Shown: positions 21,401 through 32,866, numbered from the stretch's first letter. The stretch: DNA of 64,000 nucleotides from Cliona cf. orientalis (GCA_963930775.1 OZ005689.1:35170694-35234693); one strand, 5' to 3'. Made by a program: numbers and translations. Notes: generated by a model not told the origin, from the sequence alone.

Positions 21401-23206
21401 CGCCAGTACCTGAAGGGAAAGCCACACCCCTGGGGTATCAAAGCATTCGTACTATCAGATAGTAAGACGGGATACCTTCAGCGTGTGTGCGTGTACTATG
21501 GCAGGGAGACTCAGCTCATCGATAATGACAATCCTCACACTGTTCGGGTGGTGCAAACACTGGTGGAGCCGTTCCACAACAAGGGATATGATCTCTATGT
21601 GGACCGGTTCTACACGAGTCCTCTCCTCGCCAGTGAGCTGACCAAGGTGGGCATCACAGTCACAGGTACGGTGCAGTCCAACAGGAGGGGCATGCCAAAG
21701 GATGTGACGGCCAAGATGAAGAGGGAACCCCGAGGCAACATCCGTGCTGCTCGATCCGGCAACATCCTTGCTCTGTCCTGGTTGGACAAAAGAAAGGTAC
21801 TTATGCTATCAACAAAGCATAATGCTTCACGAACACAGGTTCGGACAAGGTAAATTCAAACAATGACTACTGGCTTGGTAAACATTACAATACATGATCT
21901 CACATACCTTATTCTTTTCTCTAGGCGTGGAGAAGTCCAAGAAAAGCCAACGGTTATCGTTGACTACAATCAGTTCATGTTGGGGGTGGATAAGTTAGAT
22001 CAGCTGATGGCATACTACAGCTTCCTCCATAAGTCAGTGAAGTGGTGGCGAAAGATCTTCTTCTGGCTGTTGGAGGTGATGGTTATCAACGCCTATATTA
22101 TTTATAAGGAGTTGGCCAGAAGAAGAGGAGAGAGACCCATCACTCACTTGGCTTTTCGGAGGAAGCTGATTGAGAGCCTGTCCGAGCCAATCCGCAGCAG
22201 GCTGCAGTGCCTCCACCAGTGCTAGGCCAGGTCCAAGAGCATCACACCACCTCGAGCGCCTTCAGCCTGTACGTCATTACCCTCAGAAAGGAAGGAAGAG
22301 ACGTGACTGTGTGGTCTGCAGTGACAGAGAGAATGGTCCTAGGCATTTAACTCACTATCAGTGTGCTACATGTCCTGACAACCCCGTTCTGTGTCCAGAT
22401 ACTTGCTTCAAAGCCTACCACACACAAAGGAATTATCGCACATAACTTATCTCGCTGCTCCACCCACCAACCATCGCTCGCCCCACCCCTCCAAACACTT
22501 ATGACTACCTAGCTATAGCTACTTTTATCTTAATTTTTGCTTCGCCCCACCCCTCAAAACACTTATGACTATCTAGCTATAGCTACTTTATTTATTTTAT
22601 TTTGCTTACCTTTCATGTCTGTATGCATGTCCCGTCCCAGAGTCGCCATCATGAGAGGCTTCTCGCTGGTTTACTCCAGCGTTTGGCCACTAAAAATTTG
22701 TCCACAATCAACGCCCAGTGAGTCGAACCTCAATGAAACGCGTCCAGCTTATCTAAAGCTTAACGGACTCGTGAGGCTTTAGCGTTGCCATGGGTAGCTT
22801 CCCGATCTCATCGCTCAAGTCGCTAGCCTAAGGCAAGTCGATCTTTCCATCTCCTTCCATACCTTCAATCTCCAAAGCACGCGGTTGAAGGAAGCCGTCT
22901 GGGGGAAATGATGTCACGTTCCGCGTGACGTCCGGGCGTGATATTTAAATATTTTTTCGCGTCCATATGTGCACAAGTGAATGTGATTCATGCATATGAT
23001 GGCATGCATGTAGTTGAGCATCTTTGTGTTTGTAAACTAACTTGAGGCTGTCCCAGTAGTTGTGCATCCTTTGCTATATCAGTGAGAATCTCAATTGTCT
23101 CACTGACATACTTCTCATCTCGAAAGAGAACTTTCATTGGTACAACCTCTGTCTTCAGTACAGGGTGCAAGGGTGTCTCGTCTGTTACAAATTGTTTCAA
23201 ATCTGC
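18418..23206 (-). CDS. DUF6589-containing protein, 3' part
   Basis: Four exons on the minus strand: 23206-23042 (DETPLHPVLKTEVVPMK, DEKYVSETIEILTDIAKDAQ), 19871-19763 (VVGDQLTCKN), 19436-18836 (GDFHFLWECLRVVFSMFWG, then TKGKPGHGKPVDQMIERYN) and 18772-18418 (VFKQTLRSAGGNLTER to the stop). All junctions are GT-AG and phases agree (0, 1, 2, then stop in frame). The motif order GDQLTC, FHFLWE, GRPGHxKPxDxxxExxN is that of DUF6589, a large uncharacterised family expanded in fungi and basal metazoans; its function is not known. The first intron is inflated from about 0.1 to 3.2 kb by piggyBac-2. Further 5' exons were not found; the upstream flank is occupied by a BEL/Pao relic, so the gene may be 5'-truncated. 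Confidence 0.8.
19902..20002. promoter_or_regulatory. Palindromic repeats at the piggyBac-2 left end
   Basis: GTCACGAATTCGTGAC at 19902-19917 and GTCACGCATGCGTGAC at 19944-19959 and 19987-20002. A fourth, GTCACGTTCCGCGTGAC, is at 22913-22929 beside the right end. They share GTCACG...CGTGAC arms. Position at both ends suggests transposase-binding sites. Confidence 0.6.
20112..22444 (+). CDS. piggyBac-2 transposase, nearly intact
   Basis: Three exons: 20112-20499, 20880-21849 and 21925-22224 or beyond; the first intron is phase 1, the second phase 2, both GT-AG. The N-terminus is acidic and Ser-rich, then Arg/Gly-rich (GRGRARGRGRGRGRPG). The DDE core has Asp in IAVDESVINFKGR, Asp in LYVDRFYTS and Asp in MLGVDKLDQLMAYY, so the catalytic triad is complete. 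A stop at 22222-22224 follows LQCLHQC, but another frame directly afterwards encodes the expected Cys-rich C-terminus (DCVVCSDR, YQCATCPDNPVLC, CFKAYH) to 22444, so one frame switch near 22200 breaks or ends the protein. The start ATG (20112) follows an in-frame non-ATG stretch. Confidence 0.85.
22445..22912. other. 3' flank of piggyBac-2 transposase
   Basis: A direct duplication of about 60 bp (cgccccacccctcmaaacacttatgact) occurs at about 22477-22600. No other feature is seen before the right terminal region. Confidence 0.5.
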
Positions 23207-23329
23207 CTAGCTTATTCATCAATTAAGACACATTTATTGGCAGTGAGATAGTTTCAGGTTTCACATGGATTGGCAGCTCCTGATCAGGTAGTTCCTTACG
23301 CCTGCGTCAGCTGATTGTGCGTGAGTGAG

Positions 23330-24060
23330 CATCCAAGTCAGCCACTCCTACCTCCGATGATGGGAAAGCTAGCATGTCATCACGCAAACTATCGCGTCTC
23401 AAAAAGGGTCTCAACTCAACGCACGAAGCAGTTTTGACTCTTGCATCGGACCCTAGCTATCTCTCTCTCCTTGAACAATATCAAGAATAACTCTCCAACT
23501 ATAAAAAAGGACCTAGCTGTTGTGTATGAGGATCTGCTCGCAATGGATGTTGGGAACAACCATGAAAGGATCGTTACCACTCCAGACTGAAAAAACTATT
23601 AAGATATCGAGGTTCTTGGTTGGGTAATTGATACTAATTCACATAGCAGGTACGCTCGTTCTTATTACACCAACACTAGCAGAATAGAATGATAATATTC
23701 TATTACTATTATTCACCGTTTTTGTGCATGAAAGATCCAGCCTTTCCAACGCCGAAAGCATATTCTATTCTGCCAGTGTTTGTATAAGAACAAGCGTACT
23801 TGCTATGCGAATTTGAGGAACTAAGAATTTGAGGAACTATTGCTTGAGTGCTCCTATCAACATAAGAAACTATTCGCATCTCGTTCACCCGAGACCACCT
23901 CAGTTACACCTCCTGAGAGCAGTGGAGTGAAGTTACCCAAGCTGGACGTACCCACGTTAGATGTGAACATCTTGAACTGGACGCAATTCCGGGAGCAGTT
24001 TACCTTATCTCTGCATGTTGTGTATAGATACCTTTGTGATCTTGAGGGTAAAAAAACCAT
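23330..24060 (+). pseudogene. BEL/Pao retrotransposon gag relic
   Basis: The first part (SSRKLSRLKKGLNSTHEAVL, DPSYLSLLEQY, then after a frame switch TIKKDLAVVYEDLLAMD) and the second part (ASRSPETTSVTPPESSGVKL, PKLDVPT, ILNWTQFREQFTLS) match the N-terminal gag region (DUF1759-type) of BEL/Pao LTR retrotransposons. The parts are separated by a hairpin element at 23636-23816. No protease, reverse transcriptase or LTR is visible, so only a fragment remains. Confidence 0.72.
23636..23816. repeat. Hairpin MITE inside the BEL/Pao relic
   Basis: The left arm (aattcacatagcaggtacgc... to about 23690) is the inverse of the right arm (about 23760 to 23816, ...gcgtacttgctatgcgaatt). Arms are near 50 bp at roughly 85% identity around a 70-bp loop. 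No coding content. Confidence 0.8.
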
Positions 24061-24079
24061 CAGATGGTTGAAATGACAA

Positions 24080-25870
24080 CTGAGGTGGTATATATAACTC
24101 TACATTATGTAATTGGCTTGCAGTTTAGTTCTTTTCTTCACATTCCTTTACTTGCTCCCTCATAATTCTCTTATTTGGGTTTCCTCTGTCCAAACACTTC
24201 TAATTGCATTTCTTTGCGGATGCTGCTGGCATACACCTTCATTGTTCCTTTACCAAATTTATGCTCGACACATTCTGTAACAGAGAAGCTGATTATTATT
24301 ATGAGAACATTGCCAATATACCAAACTATAGCAATACTTGCCTTCCAGAAGGGCTATTTTCTCTATAGGAAGCGGAGGCTTGGTGCTCCTGCTTGTCTTG
24401 GCACAGCATGCATGCATGCGCACGCGCGCCACTGTAAAAAAATTGTGGTTTAAAGTAACCCAAAAAATTGGGTTAAAATTCCTGCAACTCAGATAACCCA
24501 TATCATGGGTGATAATAAACCAAGTTAGGTTGAAATATCCATGTGAAAGATAGTTGATTTCCATCCAGACAGGTTATATTGATCTGTGTTGAGATAGGTA
24601 GAATCACTTTAGTGATGGTTATATTAATTTCATGGAAAGTATAGTCACCTTTCTAATATTACACATACTGCATGCATTTGTATTAATTTATTGCTGCTGT
24701 ACACATACATCCTTGCAAGATTAGTATATCAGTCTACACTAAGGTGCCGGTTTTACCAGAAAACGGAAGTACTGTGGCAAGCGTGTCATGCCTAGTATTG
24801 ATGAGGTCACGCATAGCATTATTGCGTCTTGTGGTTTATGAATATTCAATTTGTATGCGGACTGTTACATATTCTCAAGAAGACAGTCCCACCCATCCAC
24901 CCCACCCCCTAATCATACAATACACTGTCATAATACTGAATTGAATTGTTCACTAAAATCAAGATCAATGCCTATCTATGTAGACCGGCAGAACTCAACA
25001 GCAGCAGCCCAGTCCTACCTAAGGGAGCCCACAACCTTGAGCACAACACTGTCTTCAGTTGTCTGAAGACTCGGAGAATATAAGAGGGAGGGAGTGTGGG
25101 GAGAAGAGAGAAAGAGATAGATGGAACGGGGGGAGGGAGGGAACAGAGAGAGAGAGATAGAAAGAGGAGGTAAATACCGAGGTAAATTACATGGACATAC
25201 ATGTACATACACAGATAATTTGACATGCATGTTACTTGTACGGTTATGGACGAGGATGAAGGAACTAGTACCTGTGCAGCAAACTTCATAAACAGCTACT
25301 GAGAAGACCTTGTCAATGTATCAGTTGAGACAAACCCCACGCTCAAATGTGCCAGCTTGTATACATACCTGTCCCACCGTATACGATCCGATGCAAGACT
25401 AGTCGACTCTCCCTCCTCATGTTTGTCGCCGGCTCTAAGCCAGTCACTCCCTTCTCTCCTCCCTCCCCCCAATATCTACAAGTACATCATACATGTACAT
25501 GCACGCATAGATATGTACACATGCACACATGCACATAAACTCACCCTGTCTGTTATCCTACTATTCATGTACCTTAGCTTTCCACATCTAAACGAGGAGC
25601 AGACTCATCCTCACAGTGAGAGTATCACATCCAATCAGTTGGTAGACTCACAGCGCAGTACAGAGCCTTCAAAATCACACTTTCTACAACAAAGGTAAAG
25701 AAAGCTTTTCACAACCGTAGTTCACATCAAACAGCGCACAAAGCTAGCTAGTATTAAAATTCACAGCTAGGTACGAACGGCTATCTCAAGTGACTCCTTC
25801 GTACTTGGCCAGAAGTACTTCATGTTGAATCATACCCAGGGGTGTTTATGCAGCCTTAGCTATACGAACA
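24080..25870. other. Unassigned sequence with a purine-rich tract
   Basis: No protein family recognised. A GA-rich tract (about 25081-25172) has GGGAGGGAGTG and GAGAGAGAGAGATAG segments. Palindromic GCATGCATGC and CGCGCG motifs occur near 24405-24430. Confidence 0.4.
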
Positions 25871-26265
25871 ATGATAAACTTACAAAGTGTAGAGTCCATC
25901 TAAATAGGCCATAAAGTCAGCAAGTTCCACCATCCTAAAGTATGATGGTCTGATTGTAATTTTCCATTTATAATACACTCGTGTGCCTCATCAAGAGCCA
26001 GGTTATGATAGGGTCGACCCTTTACACTAAAACAGTCCACTGCCCATCCATAAATTGTTTTAAAACTTCATCGGGGTATGTGTAAGCATCAGCTAATGTA
26101 TGAATACCAAGGACTTCATATTTATCACGTGCATAAGCAAAAAATAGTTCATTGAGCTTTTTTAAACATGAGGTACGGAGAGACCTGTTTCCTGATCTAA
26201 TGGAGAAGTAGAATCCTATGTATGCCTGCAAGTATATGAACATTTGACTCCAAAACTGTGTAATC

Positions 26266-26620
26266 CATAGGCGTAGCTACCTATACGGCTAGTACGGCCA
26301 TGGCTGTACCACATTTTGGGCCTAGATCTTCCCATCAGCTCTGGCATGCCAGCCAGGTCAGTAGCTCAGTGACAAAATGTTCTTACTGATAATCTATGAT
26401 TGGCAGCTACTACCAGCAATAGACTTACTAGCCTCTAAAATTGGCTCCTTAAACAGCTGTTCTCATCACTACCAGCCTTCTTTGTACAGCCAGCTACCTT
26501 CGGGAACGCGTTTATTATTAGGGGCGTGGTCAACATTTGGGGGTGTGGCTAAAAATTTTGCGCGCGCACTTTGCACGCAAAGTATGCCGTACCACATCAG
26601 ATTTGCTAGCTACGCCACTG
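26266..26620. mobile_element. hAT-like MITE
   Basis: It begins CATAGGCGTAGCTA and ends TAGCTACGCCACTG, an imperfect inverted repeat of the CAGTGGCGTAGC type. It is flanked by TAATC on both sides (26261-26265 and 26621-26625). The 355-bp body has no coding potential. The short 5-bp duplication is unusual for hAT (normally 8), so the superfamily is tentative. Confidence 0.7.
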
Positions 26621-27459
26621 TAATCTCACTGTTCTCTTGTTTCTTCAAACCGTATATCCAAAAATCCCTAGAAGTACATGTGCATGGGTCTCCCTGTTTA
26701 AGGGTATGAAATTCTTCTACTGCTAACAAGTACATTATGAATGTCTTGCCACTGTGATATGTCCCCCTTATGACCACATTTCCCTGAAAATTGTTTGAAA
26801 CCCCCATCTTGTAATACATATTTTGTAACCTCTGCAGCTGTCTTCATCAAGTGCCAGTCTGGTACATCCAATCGTAGTGGTCACTGTACTTAACTTTAAG
26901 ATTTTTCATAATTGAGTATGTTTGTTGGTCTCCTCCTATGTTCACATATTTTGGATATCCATCAACACCAATGCACAAATCCTTTTTTAATTTTCCTAAA
27001 AATGCACCCACATCATCAGCTGACCCAGAACGGGTTTCATCAACTGTTGTATATACAACCTTATACAAACATTCAGGAGTAAAATGAGGCATAATGCTTT
27101 TGTAATTTTGTTAACAATAATGGGCCATCAGGGGAGTCACTTTTTTCATTAGCTACTTAGTCATACTCTAATTTAAAATGTTTCTCTGTCAGATCAGCTT
27201 TACCTACTTTATGACTATTATTTTTAGTGATTAGTTGAATTTTTCCTGAAGCTGATTTTGAAGTAAGTAAATGGAACATCCTTTTCAACTGGCCACTACC
27301 ACTTGAAATTTTTTTGGCAAATTTCATTTTGAAATCCAAGTTATCAAAAGTTACCCGCCAGAAAGCCTTTGGAGACACTTCATTGATGGCTTTTCTAAAT
27401 TTAGCCCACCAACTACCATACCATGCTGGCGAATATGGACAACACTAGCTGTCACTCCA

Positions 27460-28595
27460 GGGCAAGTGGAAACGGAGGAAACGGAAAACGGAAACGGAAA
27501 GCTGAAACGGAAAACTGAAGCGGAAAGCGGAAACGGAAAAGCTGAAATTGGTAGTGGTCGTCAGAAAAATAAACGGCATTGAGCTAGTATCTTTGATATC
27601 TGGCCATGCATAATGAAGCTAGGTTGATGTATTATTTGTTCCCTGCAGCTAGTGTGAAGACCTTGTAAAACATCCAAGTGATATTAATGTATTGTCGGTG
27701 ATCATTATCTGAGGGCCATGATAAGTTATTATAGCACCATCAGTGCAATTGTAGCAAAAATTTAGTTAATGTTACTACTAGCCTCGTCCCTAGGGGCCTG
27801 GCGACGAGACTATGTTACTGATGGACTCCTGTATTGATATCTGATTCAGTAAGTGCTCCATTGATGTCAAGTTGTGATTGTAGAGTACAGCTACTTTGTG
27901 AGCCTTTAAGCTCATCAACAGTTACTGTACCAAGCCTGAAGTAGTTAGCCTAGTAGCTATTGGCTACAGTGTGATTCTTTATTTGATAGTTTACTGCTTA
28001 GCATGGTAATAAATTGAATAATAATAGCAGATTTTGAGCCACTTTTAACGTTGAACAAGGGCCATAATCACCTCTCAGCCACTGAGTACTGATATCTAGT
28101 TTGTCACTCTGGACTTCCTTCACCAACTTCAAAATTCTACCGGCTCAGCATCTTGTACTCTGGCCCAGAGTCTGGGTGCCATACTGGAGTCTTTCTGTTG
28201 TTTGTAGTAACTATTCACCCGGTGCATGGGAGGTGGTGTGGCTGTTATAGACCTCTATCTCTCGTCAGTGGGTCACTATTAGTACCTCAAGCTTAGGTCG
28301 AGCCAGGAATCTTGTATCCAGCTGTCAGGCTATGCTGATAGATGTCGAGAGAAAGACACTGGCAATGCTAGCCTCGTCCCCAGTCTCCCCGATCTTGAAA
28401 CATGGCAGGGGCCTGGGAACGAGGCAATGCCATTTCTTAGCCCCAAATAGATCGCGCATGCGCAAAAGATCCATTAGCGCAACGAATGTTGACGACCACT
28501 TCCCAATTTCAGCTTTTTCCGTTTCCGCTTTCCGCTTCAGTTTTCCGTTTCAGCTTTCCGTTTCCGTTTTCCGTTTCCTCCGTTTCCACTTGCCC
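27460..28595. mobile_element. MULE-like element, ~105-bp TIRs and 9-bp TSD
   Basis: Identical 9-bp flanks GTCACTCCA (27451-27459 and 28596-28604). Long inverted repeats start GGGCAAGTGGAAACGG and consist of repeated GGAAACGGAAA-type units; the two arms (27460-27565 and about 28490-28595) differ by only a few indels, so the insertion is young. There is no transposase inside; the interior includes two copies of the gcctcgtcccc phrase. A 9-bp duplication with ~100-bp TIRs fits Mutator-like elements. Confidence 0.85.
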
Positions 28596-29721
28596 GTCAC
28601 TCCAAGAGTATTTAGCGATTTCATTCCTTTATCACGGAGTCCTTGAGCATAACAAACTAATTCAATTAAAGTTTGAATAAAAGTAACACTAGGATCCATC
28701 ATATTTGCTAGTATTGCACATACCATGATGCATTTCATCCTCCTCAAGTGGGCATACAATTCACTTTTTTTTATGTACTTGAAAGTTCCCTATCTGATTT
28801 TGTAATATGATCCACAAACCCCATTAGTTCATCATTCATTACTTATTTAATTTAAACGTGCTACCACTTTCATCACCAAAAACTTGTCTATAATCAAAAT
28901 TAATATTTTATACTCTTGGGAAATAAGGCCACCTGCTGCTTTAATTAGGGTACGTATAGATTCTGCATGCGTGGGTGAAACTGGCTTATTTTCGTTCAGT
29001 ATCTTGTATAATAATTCAACTCCCTTCCCTGAAAATACTGATGAGTCATAGCACTTACTACCTAATTTTCTTGCCATAAAGTACGATTTATATCCCCTGG
29101 ATTCTAGATGAGTTCCTAGAGTTTTTCGATAACTTTCCCATTCACTGTCAGTAATAGCACATGTATGTTGCTGTAAAATTTTCTTTGAATAGGTTCATTG
29201 CATCCCTAAGCAAACAGACACCAGACACCCTTATCCTTTAACATTTTAATGAATATTCTAACACTTCATCACGGATTGATTGATACTTCCCTTGACGAAC
29301 TACATGTACTCTTAACATAAAACAGTCATCACATACCCAGGCTGATGGGTCAATATTGTGTTCACATGCTTGAGATCCTAATTTATCCAAGTAATTTGTC
29401 CAGTATGCCATTGGCAAGGATTGGAAGAGGAACATATCTGACATAATCGATTACTAACTACTTGACGCATTGAAACAGTACGATTTGCACAACAACCGTA
29501 TCACACTTATAGTACTCTAACCACGTTTTAAGTTCATCTATGGTACCATACCACTGCTCTGGACCCCATTCACGTATACTATCACAAATACAAACCGACG
29601 GACCATTACAGTAAAGGATACAATGCCTACACACTAAATGTTTCGACAAACCTAACCATCGAGGTTTTCCCGTTCCTCTTGCACAATCCCTATAACATGC
29701 ATTACATAAACAGCTATCCAT

Positions 29722-30205
29722 TCTTAATGAAATATTATTGTATAGACCGTTGCAGCTAATAAAATTATTGAATTCAATTAATCTTTCAAAGGGGTGACGT
29801 ATGGTGGATGAGTGAAGGAGCCATTCATGGAGCTACTGGGTGCGAAGCACGATCGTAAGTCTATATTTGATACAGTAGACAAAATGGTAAGTTAATGAAG
29901 GTAAGTGATCATGTCTATACTGGGTAAGATCAGAGGTCGAAGGGCTTGCACCTTGGATGGGTATATGGCAACAACTTTACTATAGTGTTTATTAATTTTG
30001 ATGATAGACTTAATATATAATGTATGGGTAACCTAACCTAACATAATATAATAGACGAATAGACGAACAACTTCAGGTAGATCTACTTAGCACGATGTTT
30101 GGTCATACAGTACCAGCAAGGTTTTGGTCATATGGTCCTTGCACAATGATGTCATCCTTGCTTGTTTTTTGGCGCAACTATGAGCATGATAGCAGGTGCT
30201 TGCAA
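29722..30205. other. Spacer between divergent genes
   Basis: This lies between the N-terminus of the minus-strand zinc-finger pseudogene and the plus-strand gene starting near 30215, so it could hold a bidirectional promoter. No specific motif is supported. Confidence 0.35.
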
Positions 30206-31191
30206 GTATAGTCCATGGCAATGGCTAGTTGTGCCCCTGCTGAGAGTGCTGCTAACTCACCAGCTATTGCAAGGAACTCAGGTTGGCAGATGAGCGTGAG
30301 CCACTAGTGGTAACTGTTGAGGGAAAACAGAATGTTCTCCTCACAACCCGGAATGACTTGAAGCAGTGCAATGAGGTGCTATTCTCCCTTCGTATTCCAA
30401 ACCGACTGCTGTATGAGTGGTATAAGGTGTTCAATAGGATGCACTATTTGCCACTATTGAATGCTTCCATTGTTGATGGAGTTGTCGCAGTCAGTAATGA
30501 TAGTGAAGAACTATCCCAGAAGCTCTATCGAAGAGCAGGTTGGTGTTCTTGTAGTGCATGTCTCTTTTGCATCCTAGTTTGGTTTTCTTTCTATATAGGA
30601 AAGTTAGCCAGTGAGGTGAAAAAGTTGAAGGGGACCCCACGAGAGTCATTACTGACAAAAAGTTTCTTGCTCCCTATCTATCGAGGTGACACCATTTCTC
30701 CCTGACGTTTGCAGGCCCAGGTGTGTGAGCTGGAGTCAGAGTTGGCGTCTACTATGGAGAAACTCGCTCTGACGCAAGATGCAGTAACACACACAAAGGA
30801 GCAGCTGCAGAAGTTGGTGGTTGAGCGAGATGAGATGGTGCACTGTGGTAAGAAGGTGGAGGAGATGAGCAAAGAAGGAAGCTTACAGAGTTTGGGAGTG
30901 CTGCTGAGAGTGCGCTGTGGTTTGCAGAGTTATTCGGGCCCATTCCAGAGTCACTGAATGTCCGCACTAGTGGGTCTGGTAAGGTGATCAGTGTGCCACT
31001 CTCTGACTCAAAGCAGCCTTCAACAACTCCTGAGTGCCGAAAGGTAGACGAGTACGTTGCTCTACACACCCTTTACCTTCTTGATCGCTTTGGAGTCAGT
31101 GATGAATTCTATCACGAGCTCACCCAGGTAATTGTTGTAGAAATTGCATATACTTACACATGAATTTATGTGCTTGTGTATACAGATGAAA

Positions 31192-31333
31192 TGTAGCTAT
31201 ACGCCCTTTTGCTAGTGCAACACTGAGCAAGCGCCAATTAACAAGGATAGACAGCACTAATTCTGATTATTGTGAACAAGTCATACCGCACAAAAGAATT
31301 TAATTAAATGACATCACTTCCTATTACGTTACA
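31192..31333 (-). repeat. gypsy 3' LTR
   Basis: Begins TGTAGC and ends TTACA; preceded on the minus strand by a purine-rich aggagg stretch that fits a polypurine tract. It differs from the 5' LTR by substitutions and two indels, so the insertion is not very recent. Confidence 0.85.
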
Positions 31334-31612
31334 CATCCTCCTGAGGCCATTGCTTGCCCTCAAACGGATTAACAAAAAGCAAATAAGCACAATGTAACTA
31401 TAAATTTTTCAGCTAGTCATGATCTGTCTGGGCCCTGGTCATAGATATGTAATCGGACCCTCACTGCAAACAGGTACAGCTATAGCTCGACTCCCTTGGG
31501 GGAGGGCAGTTCGCGTCTTCATCTTGTTTTTAGATCTCTTTTTGCGACCAGTCCAGCTGGCATCAGTCATTTCCGGGTAGCACCTCCTGAGTATGCTCAG
31601 AGACACAAACAA

Positions 31613-32866
31613 TTAAGGATCTGCTGGCTTCTCGATAAGCTGCACCTCTGCATTGGTGGGTGTCAAACTCAGGATTCTGAACGGTCCATGGTACGGTCTC
31701 GCCAACTTCCAGTTCTTTCCAGTAACATCACCAGGCATATACACCATTACTCGCTCTCCCAACCGGTACTGTGGATTTCCTGCTTGACGATCACAGAACT
31801 CCTCCTGTTTGGCCTGAGCCTGCCGTATGTTCTCTGGTGCTAATTTCTTTGCCTTTGCCAGGCCGACTAGAAACTCAGTACGGTAATCTTCCATGTCCAC
31901 AAGGTAGGCAGGTTCCACTTCATCCGGCACACTTCCAGTAGGGAGCCGCGGATCATGACCATATAATGAAAAGAAGGGGCTCTCCCTGGTAGACTCTTGT
32001 ACTGTGGATCGGTAAGCAAATAATAAGAGAGGTAGCTGTTGGTCCCACTCCATTCCTCCACTGTCTGAGCTTTTTGAGATCATGTTTAACGTTGAGTTGA
32101 ACTTCTCAACTAAGCCATCGGTCTGTGGATGATATCCACTCGTGTTCACTTTCTGAACACCCAAAATAGAACAGATCTCCAAGATAAAGTCTGAGAGGAA
32201 GTAAGAACCGCGATCTGATAGTAACTCTTGTGGAACTCCATGCTGGCACACAATATTCTCCACTAGCAATCTGGCTATAGTCTGAGCTTGCTGATAAGCA
32301 ACTGCAAAGGCCTCCACCCACTTTGTAAAGTAGTCCATAAAACTACAAGGTACTTATTTCCACTCTCGGTGGGAGACACAGTTGAGACATCCTCTACAGA
32401 ATCGGCTGACGTCAGCCCACATACCGTGCCACCAGAACCTACGATGTAGCCGATCATACACTTTCCGCTTGAAGAGATGGCCACTATAGAGACTAGTGTG
32501 AGCTTCTGCAATCATATCCTGTCGTAACTCTTTTGGCACTGCAATACACCACTGCAGTTGATCAGCAACACTATCGTGTCGAAGGACTCCGTCAATTACT
32601 TCCATCTTCTCACTTTCGAACACAATACGGCGGGCATCTCGCTCGTTCTCTGGTAGCTTTCCTTCCTCCAAATACTGAAAATACGGCAGCAAGTCATTAT
32701 CTTTAATCTGCAACTCACGGATTTCATGTGAGACCTTTTGAATACAGTCACAGTCAGAAATAGAATCAAATATTATTTTCTTTGTGATAATTCTTCTCAA
32801 ATTTATGATCAGCCACTGCATCAGCAGGGCATTTCTTATTGAAACTTGGCTTAGGAAGGGTCTCAC
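31613..32866 (-). pseudogene. gypsy integrase
   Basis: The zinc-binding HHCC region appears as HTSLYSGH... and CRGCLNC (about 32370-32460). A frame switch near 32340-32380 separates it from the core, which has DYFTKWVEA, SDRGSYFLSDF and HPQTDGLVEKFNSTL, the usual D, D and E positions. A C-terminal chromodomain was not seen. Confidence 0.85.

Larger units (their letters stand above)
19886..22944 (+). mobile_element. piggyBac-2 element in a DUF6589 intron
   Basis: TTAA at 19882-19885 and 22945-22948 bracket the transposase gene. The inner ends are only loosely inverted (CACTTAGCGGACG versus ATATCACGCCCGGACG read inward), so the exact ends are less certain than for piggyBac-1. The palindrome GTCACG-N4/5-CGTGAC occurs three times near the left end and once near the right end. 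The left TTAA lies ten bases before the splice acceptor of the DUF6589 exon at 19871. Confidence 0.7.
25880..29721 (-). pseudogene. Large zinc-finger protein gene, broken
   Basis: Read on the minus strand from 29721: a Cys-rich N-terminus (MDSCLCNACYRDCARGTGKP, LVCRHCILYC), then WVCDDCFMLRVHVV, then SVFSGKGVELLYKILNE, MKSLNTLGVT, WRVTFDNLDFKMKFAK, VNIGGDQQTYSIMKNLK, WHLMKTAAEV, FWSQMFIYLQAYIGFYFSIR and finally HNLALDEAHECIINGKL and RMVELADFMAYLD near 25890-25990. The motif chain FDNLDF, GGDQQTY, WHLMK, DEAHE..IN recalls a multi-copy uncharacterised protein family of sponges and cnidarians, possibly distantly related to DUF6589; this is from memory and not certain. Several frame switches and stops, plus two inserted elements (26266-26620 and 27460-28595), make it a pseudogene. 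Across the hAT-like insertion the reading frame is continuous if that insertion is ignored. Confidence 0.6.

Noticed and set aside
25081..25172. Purine-rich tract as a regulatory element
   Set aside because: Simple-sequence composition explains it; no neighbouring gene was defined.
30690..30714. A 29-bp intron (GTGACA...TTGCAG)
   Set aside because: Removing it shifts the frame into a stop; the in-frame TGA at 30703 remains unexplained.
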